The notes below the pieces were generated by a model. It had not been told where the DNA came from. It searched no databases and saw nothing but the letters and a program-made list of their open reading frames with translations. DNA of 64,000 bases from Microbacter sp. GSS18. Lineage in GTDB: Bacteria > Actinomycetota > Actinomycetes > Actinomycetales > Microbacteriaceae. Shown here one piece after another: positions 34,074 to 43,565 of the stretch. A program made the translations under genes and the position numbers. Where the stretch lies: the NCBI GenBank assembly GCA_029319145.1, contig CP119753.1:1488001-1552000 (forward strand), written 5' to 3'. Positions within the stretch are counted from its first letter, which is position 1, and each line of letters begins with the position of its first letter.

Positions 34074-35186
34074 ATGTCAGTCGCGCGGCTCGCTGCGGTG
34101 CTCGTAGCGCTCGGCTTGGTGCTCACGGCCTGCGGGCCGTCGGCAGAGGACCTGGAGGCCGTCGACTACGCCCCGGTCACCCAAGACGAATGGCCCGTGT
34201 CGACCCCGGAAGCGCAGGGTCTCGATCCGGACCTCGTGGCCGAGCTGTACTACGACGCCGCGCGACTGGAGACGGCGTACAGCCTGCTGGTGTTCAAGAA
34301 CGGCTACCTCGTCGCGGAGGACTACTTCGGCATCGGCCGTCCGGATCTGCAGGTCAACGTCCACTCCGTGACCAAGAGCATCAACTCGGCGCTGGTGGGA
34401 CTCGCCCTCGAGGAAGGATGCCTGACGAGTCTCGATCAGAAGCTGATGGAGTTCTTCCCGGAGTTCGAGAATCGGATCACCGACAACAGGAAGAACGACA
34501 TCACCATCCGGCAGATGCTGCAGATGCGGGCCGGCTTCCCGTGGGAGGAGTCCAGCGCCGAGGGAACGGAGTGGCTCTTCACCGGGTTCCATGAGTCCGA
34601 TCTGGTCGGGGTGCCGCTCGCCTACGACCCCGGCACCGACTCGACGTACAGCAACTTCACGGCGCATCTGCTCGGCATCATCGTGTCCCGGGCCTGCGGT
34701 ACCGACCTCAAGACATTCGCCCAGGAGCACCTGTTCGATCCCCTCGGGATCACGCCCGGCTTCTGGCAGACCGACTGGGACGGCAACTACCTGGGCTTCT
34801 CCGACATCGACCTGTCGTCGACGGACCTGGCCGCCTTCGGCCTCATGTACCTCGACGACGGAAGCTACGAGGGAGTCCAGGTCGTCCCCTCGGAATGGGT
34901 CGAGGAGTCCCTCGATATCTACTCGGAGGGAACCTGGACGGTACGCGTCGGAAGCAACTGGGGCGACAACGCGTACGGCTATCAGTGGTGGTCGATTCAG
35001 GCCGGGAACCACCGCTACAACCTCGCATGGGGTCACGGCGGCCAGCAGATCGCGCTGATCGAGCCGCTCGACATGATGATCGTCTTTCTCGCCGACCCGC
35101 TCCACCTCCAGCACGGAGACGGACCGTGGAAGATCGAGAAGGCGAACCTCAACCTGGTTGCCGACTTCGTCGCCTCACTTCCGTAG
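34074..35186 (+). CDS. beta-lactamase-fold serine hydrolase lipoprotein
   Basis: A 370-residue lipoprotein of the class C beta-lactamase/penicillin-binding-protein-like hydrolase family. The lipobox is LVLTAC near residue 20. The catalytic SxxK is SVTKS near residue 102, followed by YSN near residue 195 and GHGG near residue 322 in place of KTG. Such enzymes are usually esterases or peptidases rather than true beta-lactamases. GGGAG precedes the ATG at 34074. A truncated paralogue lies just upstream. Confidence 0.85.
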   Translation: MSVARLAAVLVALGLVLTACGPSAEDLEAVDYAPVTQDEWPVSTPEAQGLDPDLVAELYYDAARLETAYSLLVFKNGYLVAEDYFGIGRPDLQVNVHSVTKSINSALVGLALEEGCLTSLDQKLMEFFPEFENRITDNRKNDITIRQMLQMRAGFPWEESSAEGTEWLFTGFHESDLVGVPLAYDPGTDSTYSNFTAHLLGIIVSRACGTDLKTFAQEHLFDPLGITPGFWQTDWDGNYLGFSDIDLSSTDLAAFGLMYLDDGSYEGVQVVPSEWVEESLDIYSEGTWTVRVGSNWGDNAYGYQWWSIQAGNHRYNLAWGHGGQQIALIEPLDMMIVFLADPLHLQHGDGPWKIEKANLNLVADFVASLP

Positions 35187-35284
35187 TCGGCCAGAGACGA
35201 TGCGGATGCCTGACAGCGCCCTTCCCTGAGATGCTTCCCCGCTGGTCGCGCGGGACGCCGCCGTGTTCGACGAGCGAAGCCGGG

Positions 35285-35857
35285 TCAGATCGCCGAGAGG
35301 AGCGCCTCTGCCGCCGCCCGCGAGTGCGCGAGCCGGGTGGGGTCACGGTCGAAATCGCCCAGGAAGACCGAGCCGAGGGCACACGTGAGCACACCCCAGG
35401 AGGCGGTGACGCAGGCCTCTTCGGTGGCATCCGGGTGCGCCCGGCCCACGAGTTCTGCCAGCTCAATGCGGGTCGCCGTGTACGCGGCGGTGAGCACCTC
35501 GGCGATCGAGGGCGTCGTGCGCGAGAGTTCGACCAGCCCCAGCACCACCGCATTCTCGGCATCCGGTGAGCCGAACTCCGGGCCGAAGAGATAGTCGAGG
35601 GCGGCCGTCAGGTCGGCTGTTGCGGTGGGCAGGATAGAGCCGACCGTGCCGCCGGCATCGGCGAACACGGCGATCGCGGTGTCGAGCAGCAGCTGGTCGC
35701 GGTTGCCGACGAAGTGCCGGACGTGACCGCGTGACATGCCGACGGCATCCGCGATCCGGTCGAGCGTCGTACCGCTGACGCCGTGCTCGGCCATGGTGGC
35801 CATCGTCGCCTCGATGATCTGCTCTCGACGCTCGGCCGCAACGGATGGGCGTGCCAT
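35285..35857 (-). CDS. TetR-family repressor of the catabolic operon
   Basis: A 190-residue TetR protein with the N-terminal HTH (RREQIIEATMATMAEHGVSG, then IADAVGMSRGHVRHFVGNRD) and a helical ligand domain resembling the BetI-like C-terminal fold. AGGAGAGGAG precedes the ATG. It is divergent from the hydrolase-ABC operon, and nested palindromes lie in the 171-bp gap between them, so it very likely controls both itself and the operon. The inducer is unknown, presumably an operon substrate. Confidence 0.88.
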   Translation of the reverse strand: MARPSVAAERREQIIEATMATMAEHGVSGTTLDRIADAVGMSRGHVRHFVGNRDQLLLDTAIAVFADAGGTVGSILPTATADLTAALDYLFGPEFGSPDAENAVVLGLVELSRTTPSIAEVLTAAYTATRIELAELVGRAHPDATEEACVTASWGVLTCALGSVFLGDFDRDPTRLAHSRAAAEALLSAI

Positions 35858-35934
35858 GCTCGCGTCTCCTCTCCTGGGTAGGCGGCGGACGTGAGCCAGC
35901 CCTCCATCAGCGCCGAGTGTAACGGCTCCGTAAA

Positions 35935-35961
35935 TTCTAGTCTAGTCGGACTTGACTAGAA
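35935..35961. promoter_or_regulatory. nested palindromic TetR operator
   Basis: Outer arms TTCTAGTC (35935-35942) and GACTAGAA (35954-35961) are perfectly complementary. A tandem TAGTC also makes an inner palindrome TAGTC-N6-GACTA (35943-35958), 16 bp long, a normal TetR operator size. It sits midway between the divergent tetR and cocE-like genes. Confidence 0.75.
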
Positions 35962-36028
35962 ACGTTCGGCTCCGTAGCGTGACCTTCAATCCGCCGCGGA
36001 CCCGCGGCATCCACGACAGAGGAGCACC

Positions 36029-37696
36029 ATGCCCGACCTTCTGCGCACGCCTCCGGCACCCGAGAGCGACCTCGCGTTCCCGGTCCGGATCCGCATGCGC
36101 GACGGCGTGCTGCTCGCCGGGGACGTGTATCTGCCGGGCGCTCCCGCGAATGCCGACACGACTCCGGGCGACACCGTCCTGATCCGTCTGCCCTACGACA
36201 AGTCGGGGGTCTACTGCTTCATCCCGCTCGTCGCCGAGTACCTCGTGCAGCACGGCTATCGGGTGGTCGCGCAGGATGTGCGGGGCAAGTTCCGTTCACA
36301 GGGAGACGCCCTGCTGTTCGTCAACGAGGTCGATGACGGGTACGACACGATCGAGTGGATCACGCAGCAGTCCTGGTCCAACGGCCGCGTCGCGATGTGG
36401 GGCGACAGCTACTACGGCTACACGCAGTGGGCCGCAGCGGCCAGTGGTCACCCCGCCCTCAAGGCCATCTCGCCACGAGTGACCGGCACCGACCTCGGCG
36501 AACCGGTGCGCCGCGATCAGGCGGGCCGCACGCGAGACGTCGAGTGGGCCGTGACCTACCTGTACCCCCTCACCCAGTTCTTCGACCGCGACATGCTGCA
36601 CTGGGAGCCCGACTGGGACCGGCGGGATTTCGCCGCGCAGGCCGAGGAGTTCATGGCCCAGGTCGGCACGCGAGGCCTGTCCTATGACCAGTGGTACCCG
36701 CATCCGGTGCTGCTCCCCCGCTTCCCGAACGGCGACCCGTTCGCCGGACGCTCGGTGCCGGCGCTCCACACGATCGGCTGGTGGGACAACTGCGCCCCGC
36801 TGTCCTGGGCGGACGTGGAGCGGATCCGGCGCCACCCCAACTGGGACGCCCATCACTACCTGCGCATCGAGCCGATCGACCACGAGAGCTTCCAACTGCT
36901 CGAAGCGGACGAGGACCGGGTCGAGGACCGCACCGACGAGCAGATCCGAGCCCTCCTCCCCCGCACGCTCGACCCGGCACTGGCGTTCTTCGAGGTGTTC
37001 GTGCGCGGCAACGGTTCCGCGACGGACCTGCCTCGTGTCGCCTGGAACCTCGCCGGCACGGCGGGGATGCGCGAGAGCGAGACGTGGCCGCCTTGCGGAG
37101 CGGATGCCGTCACCCGATGGGCGACCGATGACGGTGCGCTCGCCGTCACGCCTCCGACGACCGAATCAGCACTGGCGTGGGTTCACGATCCCGCCGACCT
37201 GGTTCCCTCGAGCGCTCCCGACGCGTTCTCCTTCCTGCTGACCAAGCCGGACGAGGCGCCGCTCGGCGAGCGCCCCGACGTCATGCGTTTCGACACCGCC
37301 CCCGCTGCGGCCGATGTCGATCTGGCCGGCCCCGTCTCGGCACGGGTGCGCGTCTGTTCCGACGGGCCGGTCATGGACGTCTTCGTGCGGCTGCTCGACG
37401 TCGCGCCCGACGGCACCGCGCTGCGCATCGCCCGCGGTCAGCAGCAGCTGCTGGATGCGACCGAGCCGGCCACGGTGACGATCGGCCTGGGTCACATCGG
37501 ATACCGGGTGCGAGCCGGCCATCGCCTGCGCGTGCACGTGAGCAGCAGCGACTATCCCGAGTTCCTCCCGCAGACCGGCACCGGAGCCGACCCGTGGACC
37601 TGGGGCGAGACGCGCGCGAACACCCAATCGATGCTCGTCGGCGGCACCGACGGGTTCTCACTGACCGTCACCGTCCTCGAAGGAGACCTGCCGTGA
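36029..37696 (+). CDS. CocE/NonD-family hydrolase (X-Pro dipeptidyl-peptidase type)
   Basis: A 555-residue alpha/beta hydrolase with the S15 N-terminal domain: MRDGVLLAGDVYLPG, VAQDVRGKFRSQGD, and the nucleophile in WGDSYYGYTQWAAA near residue 130. The C-terminal jelly-roll domain ends with VHVSSSDYPEFLPQTG. Family members cleave esters or amides, including cocaine esterase and glutaryl acylases. No signal peptide, so cytoplasmic. GAGGAGC precedes the ATG. It is the first gene of the operon and is coupled to DUF3237 by a GTGA overlap. Confidence 0.9.
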   Translation: MPDLLRTPPAPESDLAFPVRIRMRDGVLLAGDVYLPGAPANADTTPGDTVLIRLPYDKSGVYCFIPLVAEYLVQHGYRVVAQDVRGKFRSQGDALLFVNEVDDGYDTIEWITQQSWSNGRVAMWGDSYYGYTQWAAAASGHPALKAISPRVTGTDLGEPVRRDQAGRTRDVEWAVTYLYPLTQFFDRDMLHWEPDWDRRDFAAQAEEFMAQVGTRGLSYDQWYPHPVLLPRFPNGDPFAGRSVPALHTIGWWDNCAPLSWADVERIRRHPNWDAHHYLRIEPIDHESFQLLEADEDRVEDRTDEQIRALLPRTLDPALAFFEVFVRGNGSATDLPRVAWNLAGTAGMRESETWPPCGADAVTRWATDDGALAVTPPTTESALAWVHDPADLVPSSAPDAFSFLLTKPDEAPLGERPDVMRFDTAPAAADVDLAGPVSARVRVCSDGPVMDVFVRLLDVAPDGTALRIARGQQQLLDATEPATVTIGLGHIGYRVRAGHRLRVHVSSSDYPEFLPQTGTGADPWTWGETRANTQSMLVGGTDGFSLTVTVLEGDLP

Positions 37697-38154
37697 CCGC
37701 ACCCCAGCTCGAGTACGTCTTCGAGATCCGCGCCGCGATCGCTCCCGAGCTCCACATCGGCCGCGGACCGGACGAGAAACTCACGTTCACACCCGTCACG
37801 GGCGGGAGCGTCGCGGGCCCCCGCCTCACCGGCGAGGTGCTCGCCGGCGGCGGCGACTGGGCCGTCGAGCGCTCCGGGACCGCGCAACTCGAGGCGAGGT
37901 ACATGATCCGCACCGCGGACGGCGCCGTCATCGACGTGCTCAACCGCGGGTACTTCCGGGCGAGCGCCGACGTGCTCGCCCGCATGGAGCGCGGAGAGAA
38001 CGTGCCCGCCGACGAGCCCGGCCTGTACTTCCGCACCGCCCCCGTCTTCCAGACCGATGCACCCCCGTACCGCTGGCTGACCGAGAACCAGTTCATCGGC
38101 GTCGCCCGCGACGAGGACGGGGAGGTGTGCATCCGCGTCTACCTCGTCACCTGA
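37693..38154 (+). CDS. DUF3237 protein, copy 1
   Basis: A 153-residue protein of the DUF3237 (UPF0311) family: FEIRAAIAPELHIG, GPRLTGEVLAGGGDW, LEARYMIRTADGAVIDVLNR and RTAPVFQTDAPPYRWL. The function is unknown; it is probably a small barrel enzyme. The GTG overlaps the hydrolase stop (37693-37696), and GAAGGAGACC lies upstream. A paralogue closes the ABC gene block at 43562, so both copies probably act on related intermediates. Confidence 0.85.
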   Translation: MTAPQLEYVFEIRAAIAPELHIGRGPDEKLTFTPVTGGSVAGPRLTGEVLAGGGDWAVERSGTAQLEARYMIRTADGAVIDVLNRGYFRASADVLARMERGENVPADEPGLYFRTAPVFQTDAPPYRWLTENQFIGVARDEDGEVCIRVYLVT

Positions 38155-38260
38155 CCGACGCCCCGACACCGAACACGAAGCACACGAACAGCAACCCTCG
38201 CGGGCCGAGAGATCTAGGGCGATCCATCTCGCACCGCACCAGAAGAATGGAACAACGATC

Positions 38261-39913
38261 ATGAAGAGAATCGGACTCCTCGCCGGCTCCGTCGCCTGCG
38301 CGACGCTCCTCGTCCTCACCGGCTGCACCGCCGAGGGCGAGGGCGCCACCGCAGACGGCGGCTTCGGAGACGTCACGCTCGTCGACGCGCTCCCCGCGGC
38401 CACGCAGCCCGTCGACGAGGTCACGTGGGCCATCGTCGAAGGCGAGCCCGCGACGCTCAACCCCGCATCGTCGGCGAACCTGATCATCCCCAACCTGTGC
38501 GACAACCTGCTGACGCTGCAGCCGGACTTCTCGATCGAGCCCGGCATCGCCACCAGCGCCGACTTCGTCGACCCGGTCACCTTCGTGATCACGCTGCGCG
38601 ACGACGTCACGTTCTGGGACGGCGCACCGGTGACCGCAGACGACGTGGTCTTCAGCCTTCGCCAGAGCATGAACCCCATGTCGCAGTGGTACGGCGCCTT
38701 CGCGCTCGTCGTCCCCGACCCTGAAGCGGGCATCGTCGCCACCGGCCCCCACGAAGTCACGGTCAACTTCGTCGCGCCCGACTCGACCTTCCGCGACGCA
38801 CTGGCCGGCCAGGGAGCCGCCGTGATGCAGAAGGCCTTCGGTGAATCGGTCGGCGAGGCCGTCGGCACCCCCGACGGCGGGCTGATGTGCACCGGGCCGT
38901 ACGAGCTCGAAGAGGGCGGCTGGGTCCCGGGCAGCGAGATCAGCACGACCGCGAACGAGGACTACTGGGGCGGCGCTCCCCTGGTCGACACCCTGACCTA
39001 CACGTTCGTCTCCGACGGCTCGACGCTCGCCACCGCGCTCACCCAGGGCGAGATCGACGGCGCGATCAACGTCTCGCCGGCATCGCGGGCCGTGTTCGAA
39101 GGGGACGGCGCCGGAACCCTCGTCGTCGGACCCTCGACGGCCTCCTACAGCTTCGGCCCCGTGTCGGCGACCAGCGCCGCCGCCAACCCGAGCATCCGTC
39201 GGGCGCTGAGCCTCGCGATCGACCGTCAGCAGTACCTGGACACGGTGGTGAACGGTCTCGGGTACGTGCAGAAGACGATCGTGCCGGAGTTCTCGTTCCA
39301 GTCGATGGATGAAGCGAGCATCTACCAGGCCGGCTACGACGCGCTGGCCGCTCCCGAGGTCGACCTCGACGCAGCCCGCCGGCTCGTCGAGGAGAGCGGC
39401 GAAGACCTCAGCGCACCGCTGGTCATCGCCGTCCCCGCCGGGGCGACGGAGTTCCAGCAGACGGCGGCCATCATCCAGAGCGCCGGCGCGCAGATCGGCC
39501 TCGACATCGAGATCGACGCGATGCAGGCATCCGACTTCGGCGCCCTGTTCTACGATCCGAGCTACCGCGAGGGAGTCGACTTCGTCGCCACACAGGGGTA
39601 CCTCGAGACGCCCGGCGTGCTCGGCTACCCGTCGCTGTTCCTGATGCCGGCCGAGCTCGGCGGCGTGTTCAACTGGAGCGGATACGACAACCCGGACGTG
39701 ACCGCGCACATGCAGGCAGCGCGCACCGCGACCGACGCCGAGACCGCCGCGGCCGAATTCGTCGCCGCGCAGGAGATCTTCGCGCCCGACATGCTCCAGG
39801 TGACCCTGGCCGGCACCTATCAGCTCACCTACCTGAACAGTGACCTGACCGGAGTGACCACCTCGATCGCCGCGTACAGCAGCCCCTGGGCTCTGCACCT
39901 CGGCGGCGAGTGA
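38261..39913 (+). CDS. ABC transporter substrate-binding lipoprotein (family 5, Opp/Dpp type)
   Basis: A 550-residue extracellular solute-binding protein with lipobox LVLTGC (Cys near residue 22). The SBP_bac_5 fold is indicated by EPATLNPASSANLIIPNLCD, VTFVITLRDDVTFWDGAPVT, ADDVVFSLRQSMNP and RRALSLAIDRQQYLDTVVNG. It would capture peptide-like or similar ligands for the permease genes that follow. A 106-bp gap separates it from DUF3237. Confidence 0.93.
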   Translation: MKRIGLLAGSVACATLLVLTGCTAEGEGATADGGFGDVTLVDALPAATQPVDEVTWAIVEGEPATLNPASSANLIIPNLCDNLLTLQPDFSIEPGIATSADFVDPVTFVITLRDDVTFWDGAPVTADDVVFSLRQSMNPMSQWYGAFALVVPDPEAGIVATGPHEVTVNFVAPDSTFRDALAGQGAAVMQKAFGESVGEAVGTPDGGLMCTGPYELEEGGWVPGSEISTTANEDYWGGAPLVDTLTYTFVSDGSTLATALTQGEIDGAINVSPASRAVFEGDGAGTLVVGPSTASYSFGPVSATSAAANPSIRRALSLAIDRQQYLDTVVNGLGYVQKTIVPEFSFQSMDEASIYQAGYDALAAPEVDLDAARRLVEESGEDLSAPLVIAVPAGATEFQQTAAIIQSAGAQIGLDIEIDAMQASDFGALFYDPSYREGVDFVATQGYLETPGVLGYPSLFLMPAELGGVFNWSGYDNPDVTAHMQAARTATDAETAAAEFVAAQEIFAPDMLQVTLAGTYQLTYLNSDLTGVTTSIAAYSSPWALHLGGE

Positions 39914-40057
39914 CCGAGCCGGTCCCGACGACGTCATGACACCACTCACCGGACCGGAGTCGCGGAGCCGCATCCGCGCAGGATCCGCGACTCCGCCGGT
40001 GGGTGCGCACATGACACCCAGAACACCTTCGACCGGCGAAAGCGGGGTGCACACGCT

Positions 40058-41011
40058 GTGAACGCGACGACCAGAACACTGCTGGGCAAGCTCGGCGGCC
40101 TGCTGCTCACACTGCTCCTGGCGAGCATCGTGATCTTCTCGGCGCTGCTGCTCACCGGCGACCCGATCGCGGCGCTGGCCGGCGGCGCGAAGCCGAACCC
40201 CGAGCTCATCGCCCAGATCCGCGCCGAGTACAACCTCGACGACCCCGTGTGGTCGCGCTACTGGCAATGGCTCACCGGGGCCGTCCAGGGCGACTTCGGA
40301 CGCTCCTTCGTCTACAAGACCGACGTCATGACGCTCGTCGCGCCCCGCTTCGCCGTCACCCTGCAGCTCGTGCTGCTCACCGTCGCGATCATCCTGATCT
40401 TCGGCGTCGGTTCGGGCGTTCTCGCGGCGATCCGCGGCGGCGCGGTCGACCGCACGGTCACCGTCCTCACCGCGCTCGGGATGGCGCTGCCGACGTTCGT
40501 GGTCGCCATCCTGCTGATCTGGATCTTCGCCAAGACACTCGGCTGGTTCCCCGTGTACGGCGAGGGAGAGGGATTCTGGGATCGCCTGTGGCACCTCATC
40601 CTGCCCGCCGTCTCGCTGGCGGTGCTGTTCAACGCCTACATCAGCCGCGTGACGCGCAGTTCGCTCGTCGCCCAGCTGCACTCCGAGCACGTCGACACCG
40701 CCCGCGTGCGCGGCGTCCCCCGCGCGCGCATCTTCGGCGCGCATGTCTTCCGCAATGCGTCTCCGCAGATCCTCGCCATCGCCGGCACCACGATCGCGGG
40801 GCTCTTCGCCGCGTCGGCGATCGCCGAGGTGGCGTTCGGGATCGGCGGCATCGGATCGCTGCTCGTCCAGGCGGCGGCACGCGCAGACCTGCCGGTGGTC
40901 CAGATCGTCTCGCTGATCCTCGTCACCATCTTCGTCGTCCTGAACGCGATCGCCGACGCGATCAGCCTGCTCATCGATCCGTCCAGCGTCGCCGGAGGGA
41001 GCAGCGCATGA
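40058..41011 (+). CDS. ABC transporter permease (DppB/OppB type)
   Basis: A 317-residue inner-membrane permease with six expected segments, starting LLGKLGGLLLTLLLASIVIF. The coupling-helix loop HVDTARVRGVPRARIFGAHV near residue 210 contacts the ATPase. The start is GTG at 40058. The end overlaps the next permease (ATGA). It forms the translocation channel with the DppC-type protein. Confidence 0.92.
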   Translation: MNATTRTLLGKLGGLLLTLLLASIVIFSALLLTGDPIAALAGGAKPNPELIAQIRAEYNLDDPVWSRYWQWLTGAVQGDFGRSFVYKTDVMTLVAPRFAVTLQLVLLTVAIILIFGVGSGVLAAIRGGAVDRTVTVLTALGMALPTFVVAILLIWIFAKTLGWFPVYGEGEGFWDRLWHLILPAVSLAVLFNAYISRVTRSSLVAQLHSEHVDTARVRGVPRARIFGAHVFRNASPQILAIAGTTIAGLFAASAIAEVAFGIGGIGSLLVQAAARADLPVVQIVSLILVTIFVVLNAIADAISLLIDPSSVAGGSSA

Positions 41012-41871
41012 GCGTCGCACAGATCGCCCGCGGGCGGGTCCCCGGCGCCGCGCGCCGCGCCGCGGCGAAGGACTGGATGTTCCTCGCCGCCCTCGTCGTC
41101 TTCGGACTGGTCGTCGTCGCAGCCGTCCTCGGACCGTGGCTCGCTCCCTACGACGCCAACCAGCTGTACGCCGGCCCCGTGAACGGCGCGCCCAGCCTCG
41201 CGCACCCGTTCGGCACCGACGACCTGGGCCGCGACATCCTCTCGCGCACGCTCGTCGGCGCCGGCGCGAGCGTCTTCGCACCGATCGTCGTGGTGGTGCT
41301 GTCGACACTCATGGGGCTCACCGCCGCGGTCGCCGCCGCCTGGTTCGGCGGGTGGGTCAGCGGCGGCATCGCGCGCATCATCGACGTGATCTTCGCGATC
41401 CCGGGACTTGTGATCGCGGTCCTCGCGGTCGCGATGTTCGGCAAGGGCCTCGTCGCACCCGTCGTCGCCCTCGCGATCGCCTACATCCCCGTCGTCGCAC
41501 GGCTGTCCCAGACGGCGGCATCGCGAGAGCTCGGCCTGCCGTACATCGCGGCGCTGCGGGTGCAGGGCGTGTCGAGCCCGGCCATCTGCTTCCGGCATCT
41601 GGTGCCGGCGATGATGCCTCTCGTGGCCGCACAGATGGCGATCGGATTCGGCTACGCGATGCTCGATCTCGCCGCGATCTCCTTCCTCGGCCTGGGGCAG
41701 CAGCCGCCCGCCCCCGACTGGGGCTCGATGATCGCCAGCGGGCAGGCCGGCATCCTCGCCGGGGCGCCCGAGCAGTCCGTGTTCCCGGCGGTCCTCGTCG
41801 TCGTGACGGTGCTCGCCGTCGGCATCATCGGCGCCCGCGTGACCGTGTGGGCCGAAGGGAAGGAACGATGA
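41008..41871 (+). CDS. ABC transporter permease (DppC/OppC type)
   Basis: A 287-residue permease with the OppC N-terminal segment (LAALVVFGLVVVAAVLGPWL), the HPFGTDDLGRDILSR motif near residue 66 and an EAA-like loop SRELGLPYIAALRVQGVSS. The ATG overlaps the previous stop at 41008-41011, and its own stop overlaps the ATPase start (41868-41871). Partners are the DppB-type permease and the fused ATPase. Confidence 0.93.
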   Translation: MSVAQIARGRVPGAARRAAAKDWMFLAALVVFGLVVVAAVLGPWLAPYDANQLYAGPVNGAPSLAHPFGTDDLGRDILSRTLVGAGASVFAPIVVVVLSTLMGLTAAVAAAWFGGWVSGGIARIIDVIFAIPGLVIAVLAVAMFGKGLVAPVVALAIAYIPVVARLSQTAASRELGLPYIAALRVQGVSSPAICFRHLVPAMMPLVAAQMAIGFGYAMLDLAAISFLGLGQQPPAPDWGSMIASGQAGILAGAPEQSVFPAVLVVVTVLAVGIIGARVTVWAEGKER

Positions 41872-43565
41872 CCACCCCGATCCTCGAAGTCGACGGCCTC
41901 GACATCTTCGCACCCGGCGAACCGGAACCGCGCCAGCTGGTCTTCGGGAGCAGCCTGACCGTCGAGCGCGGCGAAGCGGTCGCACTGGTCGGCGAATCCG
42001 GCTCGGGGAAGACCCTCACCGTGCGGGCGATCGCGGGGCTCCTGCCCGACGGGTTCACCACGCGCGGCGCCATCCGCATCGATGGTCAGGATCTTTCCGC
42101 TCTGGCGCCGCGCGCGGTGACGGACCTGCGCGCCCACCGCGTCGGGATGATCTTCCAGACCCCGCGAGCGCACCTCAATCCGCTGCGCACCATCGGCGAC
42201 TTCATGACCGAAGCGCTGATCCACGTGGCGCGCGTGAAGCCGGATGCCGCACGCGGACGGGCCATGGACCTGCTCGACGAGGTCGGCATCACCGATCCCG
42301 GCCGTCGCATGCACCAGCATCCGGCGGAGCTGTCCGGCGGCCTGCTGCAGCGGGTGATGATCGCCGCGACGCTCGCGATGGACCCCGAGATCCTCCTCGC
42401 CGACGAGATCACCACCGCGCTGGACGTGACGACGCAGGAGGAGGTCATGGCGGTGATCGCCGACCTCCGCGCCCACCGCGACCTCTCGCTGCTGTTCATC
42501 ACCCACGACCTCGCCCTCGCCGGCGCCGTATGCGACCAGGTCAACGTCATGCAGCACGGGCGCATCGTCGAGACGCTGAACGCGGCGACGATGCGCCAGG
42601 ACGCGACGCAGGAGTACACGCGCGTGCTCATGTCCGCCGCCCTCGACGAGGCGGCGCCCCACGACGTCGCGGATTCGGAGACACCGCCGCTGGTCGCGAT
42701 CGAGAACCTGCAGAAGACGTACCGCGTGCGCGGTGCGTCCCGGGGAAAGGACACGCTCGTCGCGGTCGACGATGTGTCCTTCGAGGTACCCGCAGGCGGG
42801 GCGGTGGGAATCGTCGGCGAGTCCGGTTCGGGCAAGTCCACCACCGCGCGGATGCTGCTCGGCCTCGAGCATCCCGACGCCGGCACGATCACGGTCGACG
42901 GACGCGACTGGAGCGGTCCCGCACGCACCGGCGCGGAACGGCGACGACGAGCGAAGATCGCCCAGATGGTCTTCCAGGACCCCTACCAGTCGCTGGACAG
43001 ACGGCAGACCGTGCGGCAGTGCCTCGTCGAAGCGATCCGCGTCCACCGGCGCCGCGAGGACAGGTCCGCGATCGACGCGCGCGTCACGGAGCTCCTCGGT
43101 CAGGTCCGGCTCGACCCCGCCCTGCTCGACGCACGCCCGCGGGCGCTGTCGGGCGGCCAGCGTCAGCGTGTCGCGATCGCCCGGGCCCTCGCCGCGGACC
43201 CGGCGCTGCTCGTCCTCGACGAAGCGGTCTCGGCACTCGACGTCACAACGCAGGTCGAGATCCTCACCCTGCTCGACGGCATCCGCCGAGACACCGGCGT
43301 CACCTTGCTGATGATCACGCACGACCTCACCGTCATCCGCCGGCTCTGCGATCAGGTGGTGGTCATGCGGCACGGCAGAATCGAGGAGTACGGCAGCGCC
43401 GCCGGGATCATCGACGAGCCGAAGGCCGACTACACCCGGCTGCTGCTGGATTCGATCCCGCGGGAAGGGTGGAAGCCGCGCCGCAGGCGTCTCGGCCGCA
43501 CCCAGGCGCTCCCCACCGTCACCCGCAGCACGTTGATCACCGAACACCCGGAGCCGCGACCATGA
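41868..43565 (+). CDS. fused ABC transporter ATPase (DppD-DppF type)
   Basis: A 565-residue protein carrying both nucleotide-binding domains. The first has Walker A GESGSGKT near residue 45, signature LSGGLLQR and LLADEITTALD. The second has Walker A GESGSGKS near residue 322, signature LSGGQRQR and LVLDEAVSALD. Each is followed by an HD switch (FITHDL, MITHDL). The fusion replaces separate DppD and DppF subunits. ATGA overlaps with both neighbours. Confidence 0.94.
   Translation: MTTPILEVDGLDIFAPGEPEPRQLVFGSSLTVERGEAVALVGESGSGKTLTVRAIAGLLPDGFTTRGAIRIDGQDLSALAPRAVTDLRAHRVGMIFQTPRAHLNPLRTIGDFMTEALIHVARVKPDAARGRAMDLLDEVGITDPGRRMHQHPAELSGGLLQRVMIAATLAMDPEILLADEITTALDVTTQEEVMAVIADLRAHRDLSLLFITHDLALAGAVCDQVNVMQHGRIVETLNAATMRQDATQEYTRVLMSAALDEAAPHDVADSETPPLVAIENLQKTYRVRGASRGKDTLVAVDDVSFEVPAGGAVGIVGESGSGKSTTARMLLGLEHPDAGTITVDGRDWSGPARTGAERRRRAKIAQMVFQDPYQSLDRRQTVRQCLVEAIRVHRRREDRSAIDARVTELLGQVRLDPALLDARPRALSGGQRQRVAIARALAADPALLVLDEAVSALDVTTQVEILTLLDGIRRDTGVTLLMITHDLTVIRRLCDQVVVMRHGRIEEYGSAAGIIDEPKADYTRLLLDSIPREGWKPRRRRLGRTQALPTVTRSTLITEHPEPRP

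Noticed and set aside
38147..41308. A 1053-codon open frame on the minus strand
   Set aside because: It is the shadow of the ABC transporter genes on the plus strand; composition is Arg/Asp/Gly-heavy with no domain.
42660..42700. A possible split between the two ATPase domains
   Set aside because: The linker is in frame without a stop or ribosome-binding site; both domains are intact, so a natural fusion is likelier.
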